A DNA stretch of 64,000 nt from Callipepla californica brunnescens (lineage: Eukaryota > Chordata > Aves > Galliformes > Odontophoridae), in the NCBI GenBank assembly GCA_023055505.1, contig JALIRH010000036.1, positions 3,038,001 to 3,102,000 on the forward strand, given 5' to 3'. Position numbers and translations under genes: made by a program. How positions within the stretch are numbered: the stretch's first letter is position 1; each line of letters opens with the position of its first letter. The notes below the pieces were generated by a model. It searched no databases and was not told where the DNA came from. It saw only the letters and a program-made list of their open reading frames with translations. Shown piece after piece: positions 38,061 through 49,483 of this stretch.

Positions 38061-41000
38061 GCTGCGACTCCGTTCGTTTCAGTCCTCTTTCAAAAAGCGA
38101 GTGAGCAGGTAACACCTGTGAGGTGGTTCCGTTTCGGAGTTTGTAGCTATGAAGTGGTGAATTGTGAGCCGTGTGGCACGGGTACCAAATTAACAAATTA
38201 ACCCGAGGGTTAATTTGTGTGTCTTTATTTGCGTGTCCCTGCTTGCAGAGGGCTTTGCTTTTGTCCCTGTTGAAGCTCCTTTGCAGCACGAGCTGCAGCC
38301 ATGGCTGCAACTGTGTTTTCCTTACCTACCTTTTAATTACAGTGCTCACCCTCTGCTGTTCTCCCTTCTGTGCTCCTCTTAGGACTCAGGGAGGTAACTC
38401 CTGTATATTTGGCCTTGCTGAACCCTGGGAAGCTGCAGGCTTTTGGTCACATTTCATGGGCCAGGTAATGCATCACAAAATTGCACGGTCCCCAGGAAAC
38501 ACAAGCTCCCTGCTGCCAGATTGTTCCTTCAGCAAGGTGCTGCTCATGGCAGGATGTGCAGTGATGCACAGCAGGGTGGGGGATAGTGCTGAACCCACAG
38601 AACTGTGCTCTAGGACCGCAAAAATCACAAAGCCATAACAGCAATGCAAAGGCCACAGGGTAGCAGCTGAATTCTGGCCATGCTGTCAGACAAAACCATG
38701 CAGTTCAGCCCACGCAAGGAAATAATCTTGCTGAGCTCAAGGCAATGCATGTGTGTGTCATGTTCGCATGTGCATCTGTGTCACTGCAGGACTGAGGCAC
38801 CAATTTGTTAAGCATATTTTGAAGCCCTTGGGGAATTCTTGCTCTGTGCCAGCCATTGTGGTTCATTAAATAACACATTGCATGAAATATATCACTCTAA
38901 ATGACCAGAAACACCAAGGAGTTTAGAATTAGGTTCTCTCACATCCTGCAAGATAGACATGGGAGATGTTTCCCATTAAATATATAGCAGTTTCAAATCT
39001 ACTCTGCTTTGACCTGGTCCTGCTTTGATGGCTTTGTTTCACTGCTGTCAAGGTGGGAGGCTGCTGTAATGTGAGAACCTGGCTGCTGGAAGTGGAGCAA
39101 AGGCTAACATGGATTCATAACCTAGGAAGGCAGTTGTTAATTAGCTGGCTGACTCTTGATGCTTAGAGACGTGGATGGGGAAATTTCCTCTCACCCTGAG
39201 ACCTTCCCCTGCCCATCTTTTGTGCCTCAGGGCGTAACAGAGCAGTGACCAGGACCAGAGGCCTTCAGAAAGCCCCAGGAGGGCTCATGGAGATTCCAAA
39301 AGCAGGATCCCTGTGACCTGCCTCGCTGAAGCTCCCCAGGGCTCATCGAACAGCACAAGCACCTTCTGCAGCAGCAGAGACATGTCAGCACCGAGTCCAA
39401 GAGAGATGTTAATGAGGTCTGGGAGCTGTGTAGGGAACTCAGCAGACTTCAGCTGCCTGTGAATTCAGCTGCTCCGCTGCTCCACCGCACGGCACACATC
39501 TGTTTCTTGAGGCCTGGATGGTGAAAGCAAGGTAAGAAAGGTTAGGGTCCTGCCAAGGCAGCCGGGAAAGCAGAGAGCAAAGAAAAAAGCATTAGGTGTG
39601 ATGTGATTCCTTCAGCCTGAATGTTGGCTCCCCTAACCTTTTTGTGTTCAGGGTGAAGAGAAAGCAGCATTCAGGAGCTAAAATTCGGGCTGTCTTCTTT
39701 TGTAGCAGCCAAGGTAGAGACAGTCTTGTTCAGCTAAACCCGTACAAGGCTACTCCAGACAAAAAAGGATCTATGAGCTGTCATACCTTTCTTCTGCAGA
39801 AAAAGATCAGATTAGCTGGAAAAGGCACAACAGGATTTTGCCCCACCTATTCCCCACAGAGAGAGAGTTTTTGTGTCTGAAAAATATCAAAAAGCAACTC
39901 GCGATTTTGGGTCCAAAAGTGTCTTTCAAACGGTAGATTTATATTACTGATGTGTGAAAAGCAAAGTCTTCTAAAGCATCAGAGGGTTAGATAATTAAAG
40001 CTGACCATTAGAACACAAACCATTATCATCCACAAAGGGACAGGCACAGCAAGCCAGTTCTGCTCGGCCCTTTTGCTTCCAGTGACCTCTGACAATTGTT
40101 TTTTCCAGCTCTGAAATGAGAGTATGGCTCCACACTCTGTGCAACTTCTTTAAATATCTTTAGAAACAAATTGTGGTGCATTATGCACTCCCTTATCTTG
40201 CCAAGAGCACATTACATCCCTCACAAGTAGAGGATATTCTTGTTTTCAGACTGAGGGATGACTTGTCCAAGGTCGCATGCAGGAGACCTGTGCCAGCATT
40301 GGGAATGGAAGAGAGGTCTCCTGGGACTCAGGCTGGTTTTGTAATACCCATTAACCTGTCTGGGCCTGAGCAGGCAGCCTCCCCAAAGCGGGTAGGAGCT
40401 TGGAAAGGGAATAATGCAGAAGTTTAGGCCCTTATCCCAAGAAGAACATTGACAGAAGCTCCTTTCCCATGAGAAGTAATCATCTTCTCACAACACCGTG
40501 AGCACTGCTCTGCGCAGGATTATCTTATCCTCTTTTCTTTATGCGACTTCCAATTAAGGCCACGAGTGCGTGAAACATACCCATGGCAACACAGTATTTT
40601 GTTCCACAGCTAGCACTGCTTAAGTTCATCTCCCAACCACACTGAAGTTTGGGAAAGCAGCAGGTTTACAAGTGCTGTGTGGTGGGTTGCAAGGATCCTT
40701 TATTGGCCCTTCCTGTGAATAGAAGTCCATTTTAGTTTATCCAAGCTGCTGCATATATTCCACTGAATCACTGCAGAAGTTCAGCCTGTTCCCACCAGAG
40801 AACTCCAGGGGAAAAGGTGGCTTTCTGAAACACATCTTGTCACTGAAGGGAGTCAGGTTTGGCAGTGAGGAAGCATTTTCAGATTTGGTGCAGATGAGAT
40901 CAGAAGGGGCACCTCAACTATTGGTGGCTTGATCTTCTTTGTCCAAGGGCTGGCTCATGGTCTCACATGTTCTTGTGTGCTCATTCCAGTTGTGCAAGGC

Positions 41001-44000
41001 TTTCCTGCCCTAACAGAGATCGCTGTCCCTTAAAGGGACAAGAGTAAATGGGGCGAAGGGGGATAGCAGCAGCGGGGAAGCTGGAGGAAACCAGATGGGA
41101 CAAGTGCTGAAGCAGAACTTTTCAGCTTCGTCAATGGCTTCCAGCCAGATGAGATCACAGCTCCTCCAGAATCTCATCTCCCATTATTTCCTCAATATTT
41201 TACTTTCTTCCTCAAGAAGCAGGAATTGCTAATCGCCGCTTGCTTTGAATCCCCTCTGCATTTCAAGTGAACAGTAGCAGAGAGGGGTGGCTGACAAATG
41301 CTGGTGTTTATGGCCTGCAAATGGAATCTCTCTAAGCTTGTTTGGAAAACTAACTCGGGATGAAGTCTGGATTAAAAGGGACTTTTCCACCTCTCATCCC
41401 TGTGAATTTATGCTATGATTATCAAAAGGCAGGAGGGGAGACATGACTTGGCAAGCCTCCTTTTTTCTGCTCAGCATTCAGTATTGTACAGCAGCCGTGG
41501 GGTATGGAGGTGGGCAATAAATAGGCTGAATCAAAACATAAAAATCCTTCCTAAGATTCCTAAGCACAGGCTGCAGGCTTTGTAGGTATGCTCTGTGACT
41601 GGCTGATACTAAGCTTGCAGCAATAGATTGACAGTCTGCGTCCAAAAAGGTGATCCAATTACTCTGCATTTGGGGATGAGTGTGAAGACAGACAGGCAGC
41701 AAACATGCAGCTTTCTGGAGAGACAGAGAGACTAAACACTGCCCGGAAACATGTACGTGCTGCGTGCAGGCTCTGCCTGTGGGAATTAAGGGAGACAATG
41801 CGACAGATAGGGAACAATGAGTGTCTGTAATGTACAGCAACAAAGCCAAAGTAGCCCAGTGTGCTGCAGAACAGAGAAAGAGACTGTTAAACAGCAGCCC
41901 CATGAGGTAGAAATCCTGCCAAGCTGCTTAGAGGAAAATCAACAGGCCCTCCTCAGCTGGAAGGTGGCTCAGTGCAATGGAAAAGGCAGTGAAAGTGTGT
42001 GATGAAGGAGGAAAAAGAGGCATCCTCAAGGGGTCCTTCGCAGAAAAAGGAAAAAAAAAAAGTCATTTTCCTTTTGTTACTCTCTTCTTGTGAGTTCAGA
42101 CCTCAGCACAGATAATACAACATTTTATGCACAGCTACACAAACAGATGAGGCTGTTGAAGGAAACGAAACCTTGCTTCAGAAACAAAGCAGATTCCGGG
42201 TATTTTTCAGAAGGCAGAAGAGTTTCACGTTCACCTGGTGAGCAAGGATGTCTGTTTCTCCAAATTTCCTGTTTTATTTGAAGCAACGCTTCCAGCACCA
42301 CCTGGCTGTGTTACCTCTGAGCTAGCCATGCTGCCAACACAGCTCTAGCTCTTCATGAGAGCACTCCCCTAAAACCGCAGTTCCTCTATGAGCTGGCAGG
42401 ACACTTGGCAGTAGGAGGGATGCAGCATAATGCTCCTTTTGCTTCTTGCACTGTGCAGCACAAGGCTGCACGTGGGAGGCTGAGCACAAGAAGCCAGTGG
42501 GAGCAGGGAAGCAGAAAAATGAGCTCCTGGCCATTCTGATGGGAAAAAGAAAGGAAGCCATGAAGGCAGACTGGAACCAGCCAGCACAGCACTCAGCCCT
42601 GCTTGCTGCAGTTGCTTTCAGTGTAGGGGAGCAGCACCCTCTGCTGCTGGCACGATGGTCTCCAAAGCACCTTATTTCCTTCCAGGGACCAAAGTACTGC
42701 CAGAGAGGAGCTTGGAAAAAAAAGTCCCTCTGCAAGTCAAAACACTGCAGCATGTGGGTGGTTTGTTTGTCAGACGGTTTGGTCATACAGCTGTTGGGAG
42801 AGGCAATACCAGGCAGCATCTGCTTGCAGCAGATAATGGTGATGAGGAAAGGAAAGGCCCTGGCTTTGTGCTGAAAAGATTTTGACTGTTGCTGCTCCCT
42901 GGCAAATTCTCTTGCTGTTATTGTTTGATGAATGTGACTCAACACACACAGCAGGGAGCCTGTGGACTAAAACCTCCTCATTCCTCTAGCAGCCTTCCTG
43001 CAGCCTCTTTGAAACACCCCGCATCCCGGCAGGGCAGCTGATTGACTATTGCTGTGCACTGAGAGGGAAGGGCAACTCAGCAAAGGAGACTCACCCACAG
43101 ACAGTCAGGGCAGAGCTCCTCACTGCCAACACTGGGCCAGCAGGACTACAAAGGAGCAAGAGGACCATGCATGGATAGATGGGACCAAGCAGGAGCCACG
43201 CAGCCTCACGAATCCCAGTTGCCCATAGTTTTTCCCTCCTGTTTGCTTTTTGCTTTTCCCAGATCAAGCTGTTTAACATCAGGTCCATCCCACAAGCATC
43301 ATCCCAGATGGGATACACACACCCCAGGCATACTGAGAGCGCTAGGTCTTCATGTTTCCTCCCTCTCCCTACTTGTATCCCTGGCACCCAGCCCCAGGTT
43401 TCCTTTCTTCATGGAAACTTAGCCAAGCAGTGCCTGCTGGAGCTTCAGTACCCCACGGGTCATCCGGAGACATAATCCTCTTCCTTTCTGCAGGCAGCAG
43501 GGGTGAGTTTCCCCAAATCCTCAAGCACACAAGGTTCTGTGTCAGCTCACAAAATACACCCAATGTAAGAAAAGCAACAAGCAAAAAAAAAAAAAAATGG
43601 CCAAACCCTGCTAAAAATAGGCAGGCATCTACAGAAAATAACCTGCTTGACAGTTTGTCTCTGTGCACAAGGTCTCATTTCAGCAACACCGCTCAGAGCC
43701 AAGCACCGTTCACACAAGACCCAGATTGTTTTGTGGATAAGGAGATGCCTACAAAAAGGGAGCCCTGTTTAAGGAAAAAATGAGGCGATGTCTGCTCGGA
43801 GCACCATCAGGACATAGTTTCTGCGGGAAATTCCTCTCCGTAGAGCAATCTGTCAAACAGAGACAGCGTGTCCTGCTGCAGGGAGCAGTGCGGGGGCACG
43901 GCCGGGTGCTGCCTGCAGTGATGCTCACAGGAGAGTCCAGTGCTGCATTGCTACAGCACAGTGTGCCAGCCTCTGCAGGGTGAGAGCATCGAGTCGCATT

Positions 44001-44880
44001 GCCACGGACATCTCACAGAGCAGACTGTCTCGGGATCTTGCTTTCACTCCCCACCATCTCCCTTATTTTCCCCTTTTAGGTTATCCGTTTGGTTGAAAGG
44101 AAGCAATACACCAAATTCCTGCTAAGGAAAGCAATGAGTCTGGAGGCACTGATCCTACTGAGGGTTGCCCTTAGCTGTGGCTGAAGGAGAAGTCAAGAAC
44201 AGCATCACAAAATTTGTTTTCAAAATAATACGACACTTTTCACAACCTAAGATGCTGAAGGTTTTGCTGCTCTTACCATCTGCCTCTGCTCACTGTGTCT
44301 GGGAAGATTTAGTGATGCTGTAACTACTTGGAGCATCTCTCTTCAGTGACGTACACTGACTTCTAAACTACAATAAAACTCTCTCTAAGCTAGAATTCAA
44401 GCATTTCTGACCTGGATGAGAAAATACTGCCCCAGCCCTATGGCATGACCACCAAAACTTCTTACCTGGACATCATCTCCAAATGCAAGGCTGCCCATGT
44501 AATTCAGCATCACTAACAGCACTGGAGAGTACCAGTACCACAGCAGGACAGAACTGCCAGCTGGAGACTTTCCTCAGGCACCAGCAGGACTGGTGCTGGG
44601 CCCATCTTCTCACCTTGGAACAGCTTTGGCTGCTCCTGTTCTGAAAAACCCCAGCCTTGTTCAGATCATACAGACAAAAAAAAAAAAAAAGAAACACCAA
44701 AAAAAAAGGACTTGGTGGCCACTGAGAGCAAATAATTAAGGCTCTGTTTTTAAACAACATTCAAGACTGTTCCCTTTGCACAACGAGAGCTTTAACACTT
44801 AACTCACCAAGAGGACTGGGGCACACGAGGGAACAAACCAAGCCCGCAGAATGACCATCAAGCTTTGAAAGACATTAATG
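38061..44880. other. Intergenic DNA between SPSB1 promoter and H6PD 3' end
   Basis: No gene is supported here. The longest frame, 207 codons on the minus strand at 42322-42945, has no recognisable domain or splice context. The stretch holds a MIR-like SINE relic near 40180-40345 and A-tracts near 42051, 43584 and 44677. The exact H6PD 3' end is uncertain, so the right border is approximate. Confidence 0.6.
40180..40345 (-). mobile_element. MIR-like ancient SINE relic
   Basis: The plus strand carries the antisense hallmark of MIR-type tRNA SINEs: TTTTCAGACTGAGGGATGAC then TTGTCCAAGGTCGCATGCAG, followed by GGAATGGAAGAGAGGTCTCC and TGGGACTCAGGC. This parallels the MIR order (TTTACAGATGAGGAAACTGAGG, ACTTGCCCAAGGTCACACAG, GGGA..GAACCCAGG). 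It is diverged. Family and borders are my inference from memory of the consensus. Confidence 0.5.
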
Positions 44881-44891
44881 TTAAAAAAATA

Positions 44892-44901
44892 TTTATTTAT
44901 T
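44892..44901 (-). terminator. H6PD: Candidate distal H6PD polyadenylation signals
   Basis: Two overlapping AATAAA hexamers read on the minus strand (44897-44892 and 44901-44896), about 3.2 kb past the H6PD stop codon. Human H6PD has a long 3'UTR, so a distal end is plausible. Nearer candidates are AATAAA at 45683-45678 and paired ATTAAA at 47793-47783. Which is used cannot be told from sequence. Confidence 0.4.
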
Positions 44902-47782
44902 TTTTATAAATATAAATCTCTATTCATGACACAACATGAAAGGAAGCACAAAATTTACTCATGGGAAAACAAGATTTTGCAGCTTGAGTTATAAAAGTTA
45001 CAGTGAGAAAAAAATGAATTCCAGTGTTAGTTTTCTGTAAAAACAGTAAATATCACACCACTGAATTATAGGAATGCAACGAAGAATCTGTTTGTCACTT
45101 AAAAGAAATGGAACTGTTATCAATATTCACTTAGGAGACAGACTCTAAGCAGTTACTCCACGGACACACTTCTGCAAAGAAAGGTTAATGCACAATCTCT
45201 CAGGAAGGTGCGTGCCTCCTATTAATAGCTTTTACAGAATAAAAATAGCACTGCTCCTTGGCCTATAGCCCACTGGATTTCTACCATTCTTCTCCAACAG
45301 ATTCGTTGCTGGTTTTGCCCTTCTTCCCATCCACAGGCTCTCTCTTGCCAGTCACAAATGTTATACACTGCAAAACATTTATTTCTCATTTGGCAAATGC
45401 TAAGTATTAACGAGTTTAAAAGGAATGTCTGTGGAAATGCTATATATACAGTGCACAAGAAAAGCAAACAACCCTGACAGCTATGCTCACTGAGGAAAAC
45501 ACATATGTAAGCTTCTAACAGATTTCTATAAAATCAGGATGGATTTCAGTGTGACCCACTGGGGACTTCCCAAGTGAACCCCATCTTCAGCTCTAAGGAA
45601 CAGCTGCGCTTGGGCTGCCAGTGGTAAGAACGTTATTTAGAAGTGCAAATAAACCCTTCTAAAAATAAAAATCAGTGTTTATTTTGAAAGGTAGCAGCCA
45701 AATACTATAGAAGAAAGCACAGAAACCAGAAAACAGAAATGCCACAGTCGTTTGTAAAGCAGGAATAGATTCTGCCATTTGTAACAACGTGTTTATTCTC
45801 ACATAGGTCCATTTTTCATTAAAGCTTGCTCCCTCACCCCAAGTACACAAGAGCTAGGTTCAAGTTAACATGGCTACTTTTGTTTAAAGAAGGAGAAATG
45901 ACATTTAAATTTATGGACATCCCATCTTCCTCTGCACAGCTGTGGTATATTTTGGAGACAGTGTTTGCTAGCAGTCATCTACTGATTCCAGTTAACTCCT
46001 CAGGCATGCACTTATCCCAGACTTCACTCACACCAAGATGCCTGCAGTGCTTGCCTCCCTCCTGTATTTCTATGCTATTCTCTTCCCCTGCAAATTATTT
46101 TCACCCTTTTGTGTTTCTGCTGGTAGTTCTGTCTGCTGAAACCACAAAGTAGGCAGCAGCAAACGTATTGATGAGCACACACACAATAAAGGGATAACCA
46201 ACCATCCCAGCTGTTAGAGCAGGCCAGGTAAGGCACTTGTCTTTCTTCTGCAGATGAGACAACTACACCACGAGCAAGAGCCAAGTGATGTGCATCAGTG
46301 GAGCTCAGCTCTCCTTAGCTGCAGCACACAAAATGCCGTTTTTCAGCACCATCTGCAAGCCTGGGAGGGGGCTGCCAGAAACCTCAGCCAGTCCCTGAGA
46401 ATTTGGCCTCCTGCTGCCCAGTTTCTGCCAGCTCATGTTCTCCCTGGCCCTGTTTGCCTAGGGACTGCTGACAACTAACAAGCTCTCTGGAGTTTGCTCA
46501 GAGCTCTTTTATCTTCACAATCAGCAGAGGATAAGAATTCTGATTTCTGCTACAAGATGAGCATTATGCTGAAAGGCAAGGACTTGAGAACCTGAGAGCA
46601 TGGGCCATTCAAACTGTTCCATGTGCTGCCACACCACAGCAATTATTTGCAACCTGATTTGCATCCTCATTACCAGGATTCAGCAGATGCCCTGTACAGG
46701 GAAGGATCTGAAGCCAATACCTATCATCCAGCTGCTTAAACAAAGTCTCCTTCCTTCCCCATCCTGTGGAACCTCAGGTCTGTGAAGGGTCATCAAACTC
46801 CAGGCCCAACTACCAAGGATCCCACACTCCCCTGGCAGGCTACAGATCCATGAGAGGTGGCACAGCCCCATGCCACACAACTCATCACTGCTTCCCAGGG
46901 TCCAGGTGCCATTTTGTGTCAGCACCGGGGTCTCTGCATCACACCCCCAGCCCCAGGACCTCCACCCAAGACCCATAAGAACAATCAAGTCCAACTCGTG
47001 GCTCCACACAGGATCACCCAAACATCAGAGCACAGAACTAAAAGTGGATGCATGGAGAAAATTCCCTCCCATTATAAGTCAGCATCTTGGAACTGAATCC
47101 CACCACCCCCATCCCCAAACATGTAAATACCTTGATGTGCAATGTAATAAGGGACACGTGGATGCTTTTTAAAGCTGTATCCCACAGAACTTTTATGAGC
47201 CGCAGAATAGCATGGCAAGCTCTAATTCTGAGTTCAGACAAAAAATGTGTTAGAGAATAACATGGAAGATGGATAAGGAAAAAAAACACTCCTTTGCTGG
47301 CTAAACACAAATGACTATTCTGAACACCAAGCTTACCCCTAAATAATTATTGTACTGCAGGGAAATAACAGTTTTGTGAACTGCCACGTTCCTTGCCCTG
47401 TCCCCATTATTCTAACAGCCTAAAAAGCAGTGTGGTTTCCCTCTCCATCCCCCATAGTACCAGCTACCCACTTAAGGAAAGCAGCAAATTACTGTGTATA
47501 GACTCAACCCCTGCTGCTTGGCAATTGGCAAAGACCCAGAACTACAGAGAACTCAGAAATTGGTGTCAGCATTTAGGGGCCACATGCCACGAAAGCTGCA
47601 GGAGAGCCCAGCCATGGTCTGTGCTGGCTGACATCATGATGGGCTGCATGGACAAAACAATGGACTACATGCACGTGAGACTCATTTTGCCACAACTCTG
47701 TCCCAGACAAAGCTGAGCAGAAGATGGACATGTCATTACCACATCCATCTTCAAACCTGAGAATAAAAAATTTTGGCAGGTA

Positions 47783-47793
47783 TTTAATTTAAT
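47783..47793 (-). terminator. H6PD: Candidate proximal H6PD polyadenylation signals (ATTAAA x2)
   Basis: Two overlapping ATTAAA variants read on the minus strand about 340 nt after the H6PD stop codon, with GT-containing sequence further downstream (47740-47755). They would give a short 3'UTR isoform. This is sequence-based only. Confidence 0.35.
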
Positions 47794-47844
47794 GTCTCCT
47801 GTTGTGTCTGCGAGGTAGCTCAGTGTTAATAAAACCATAAATGC

Positions 47845-47965
47845 CTGAGAGGAGAAACTGAGGCACTTCAAGGTGAGGTAATCTGTCCAAAGTCACAGTT
47901 CGGTCCCAGCAGAGCAGCAGTGCTGCACTGGGTTCTTGGCTCCTGCTTAGCTCTGCACACTGAGC
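47845..47965 (-). mobile_element. MIR-like ancient SINE relic near H6PD stop
   Basis: The plus strand reads GAGAGGAGAAACTGAGGCAC, then AGGTGAGGTAATCTGTCCAA, AGTCACAG, CAGTGCTGCACTGGGTTCTT and GGCTCCTGC. This follows the antisense MIR order (GAGGAAACTGAGGCACAGAG, AGTAACTTGCCCAAGGTCAC, then GAACCC). It is diverged and partial. It sits 160-280 nt past the H6PD stop codon and so may be part of the message. Confidence 0.55.
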
Positions 47966-48125
47966 TGAGCTCAAATACCAGAGGCACTACAGGCCACCAA
48001 CGTCCCAGAAGGTGACAGCAGTCTGTCAAAGAAGCTGCTGCTGGCAACACGAAAACATGGACGCTGTGTAGGAAAATCCAGGCTGTAAGAGCCAGGACAG
48101 CGAGGGAGAAGGGACACGAGGAACA

Positions 48126-49483
48126 TCATCCAAGCAGAGCTTCATAATCCACGTACCACACCAGCTGCCCAGAGCTGGGGCTGACACCCGAGATAGGCCA
48201 CTTTCTTGGCTCACGGCCCACCCTGCTGATCTGCATCGTGATGTCGTGCTTGCCCTTCCCCATAACTAGGACAAACACCTGTTGGGCCTTGTTGATAAGG
48301 GGCAGGCTGAGGCTCATCCTCTGGTGAGGTTTGACAGGGCTCTCGGTCAGCACCACAGCCTGAGCCCCTTCCAGGCCGTTTTCAGAGTGGGGGAACAACG
48401 AGGCAGTATGCCCATCAGAGCCCACCCCCAGCAGCACCAGGTCAAAGCTGGCGTTGGCCACCAGGGCCATGATCTCCTTGGCATACAGCTCTGTGCCTCC
48501 ATCCTCCTCCACACAGAGCCGCTGGTGCAGGTGCACGGGCATGGGGTGGACGTTGAAGTAGGGAACTCTGATGCTCTGCAGGAGGTGGTTGTGCAAGCTG
48601 AAGAAGTTGGACTCTGGGTCAGTGAGCGGGACGCAACGCTCATCCACCAGCCAGAGGTGGGTGTTCCTCCATGGGAAGCCATAATGGTGTCTTGCCAGCC
48701 GCTGGAATAGGGCCACAGGGCTTGAGCCGCCGGAGAGGGCCAGGTGGAACTGCCCAGAGCGTGCCACAGCTCTGCTTGCTGTCTTCTCGACATCAGAAGC
48801 CAGCTGGGAAATCAAGACCTCGGACCATGCTGAGACCAGGGGGCTTTGTCGAAATATCGACTGGATCGTCTTGTAATCACTTGGCATCGGCCCACTGGGG
48901 TTCAGCAATTCCACTGGCTCTGCCACCGTGAATGCCAGCTCCCCACTCACCATTTCAAAGTCTAAGAAGTGCTGGTTCTCCACCCCACCAGGGTAGAGGC
49001 GTGGGGCCTGGTGGGAAATGCTGTTTAGCAGTGGTGTCCAGAATGCCCAGGAGGCCAGCAAGTTCTCAGTGGTTATGAAGAAGTCTTTCCTGCCATGGTA
49101 GATGTTGGAGATGAGGACAGAATACGCATCTCTCTCTTTCACAGGGCTGTACACATAGTAATCAGACAGCGGCTGTCCAAAAATGTGCAGGTCTGGCTGC
49201 CCTACAACTTCTTTCCAACTGCTTTTTGGCATGATGGGCTTGAAAAGGTTCCTGCTCACCAGCACTGCAGGAGTGTTGAGTGCACCATGCCCAATGTAGA
49301 ATACAATCTGCTTGGGTTTACACTGGCTGTGCCCTGCATCCCTCAGAGCCTCACTCTGTGTGCAGTAGGCCCGGTTCTTGAAGAGAACACGGATGTAACC
49401 TACCCGTTCATCCAGAGCTTTTCCAGAAGTGAGGAGGAAAGGAACCCCTTCCCAACGCAGGCTGTCACTGTGAACGAGCACAC
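48126..49483 (-). CDS. H6PD: H6PD exon 5 (end of dehydrogenase and whole lactonase domain)
   Basis: The acceptor CATTTCAG|GTGTGCTC has AG at 49485-49484. The exon starts by completing Gly339 and encodes residues 340-790, ending ...DYEALLG and TGA at 48128-48126. One large terminal exon carrying the lactonase domain is the known H6PD gene layout. Confidence 0.96.

Larger units (their letters stand above)
44885..48125 (-). other. H6PD: H6PD 3' untranslated region (maximum extent)
   Basis: Minus-strand sequence following the H6PD stop codon down to the distal AATAAA pair. No other gene is supported in it. It includes a MIR-like relic at 47845-47965. If the proximal ATTAAA pair is used, the real UTR is only about 0.35 kb and the rest is intergenic. 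Confidence 0.4.

Noticed and set aside
42322..42945. 207-codon minus-strand frame in the intergenic space
   Set aside because: No recognisable domain, no promoter or good splice borders, and composition like the surrounding non-coding DNA.
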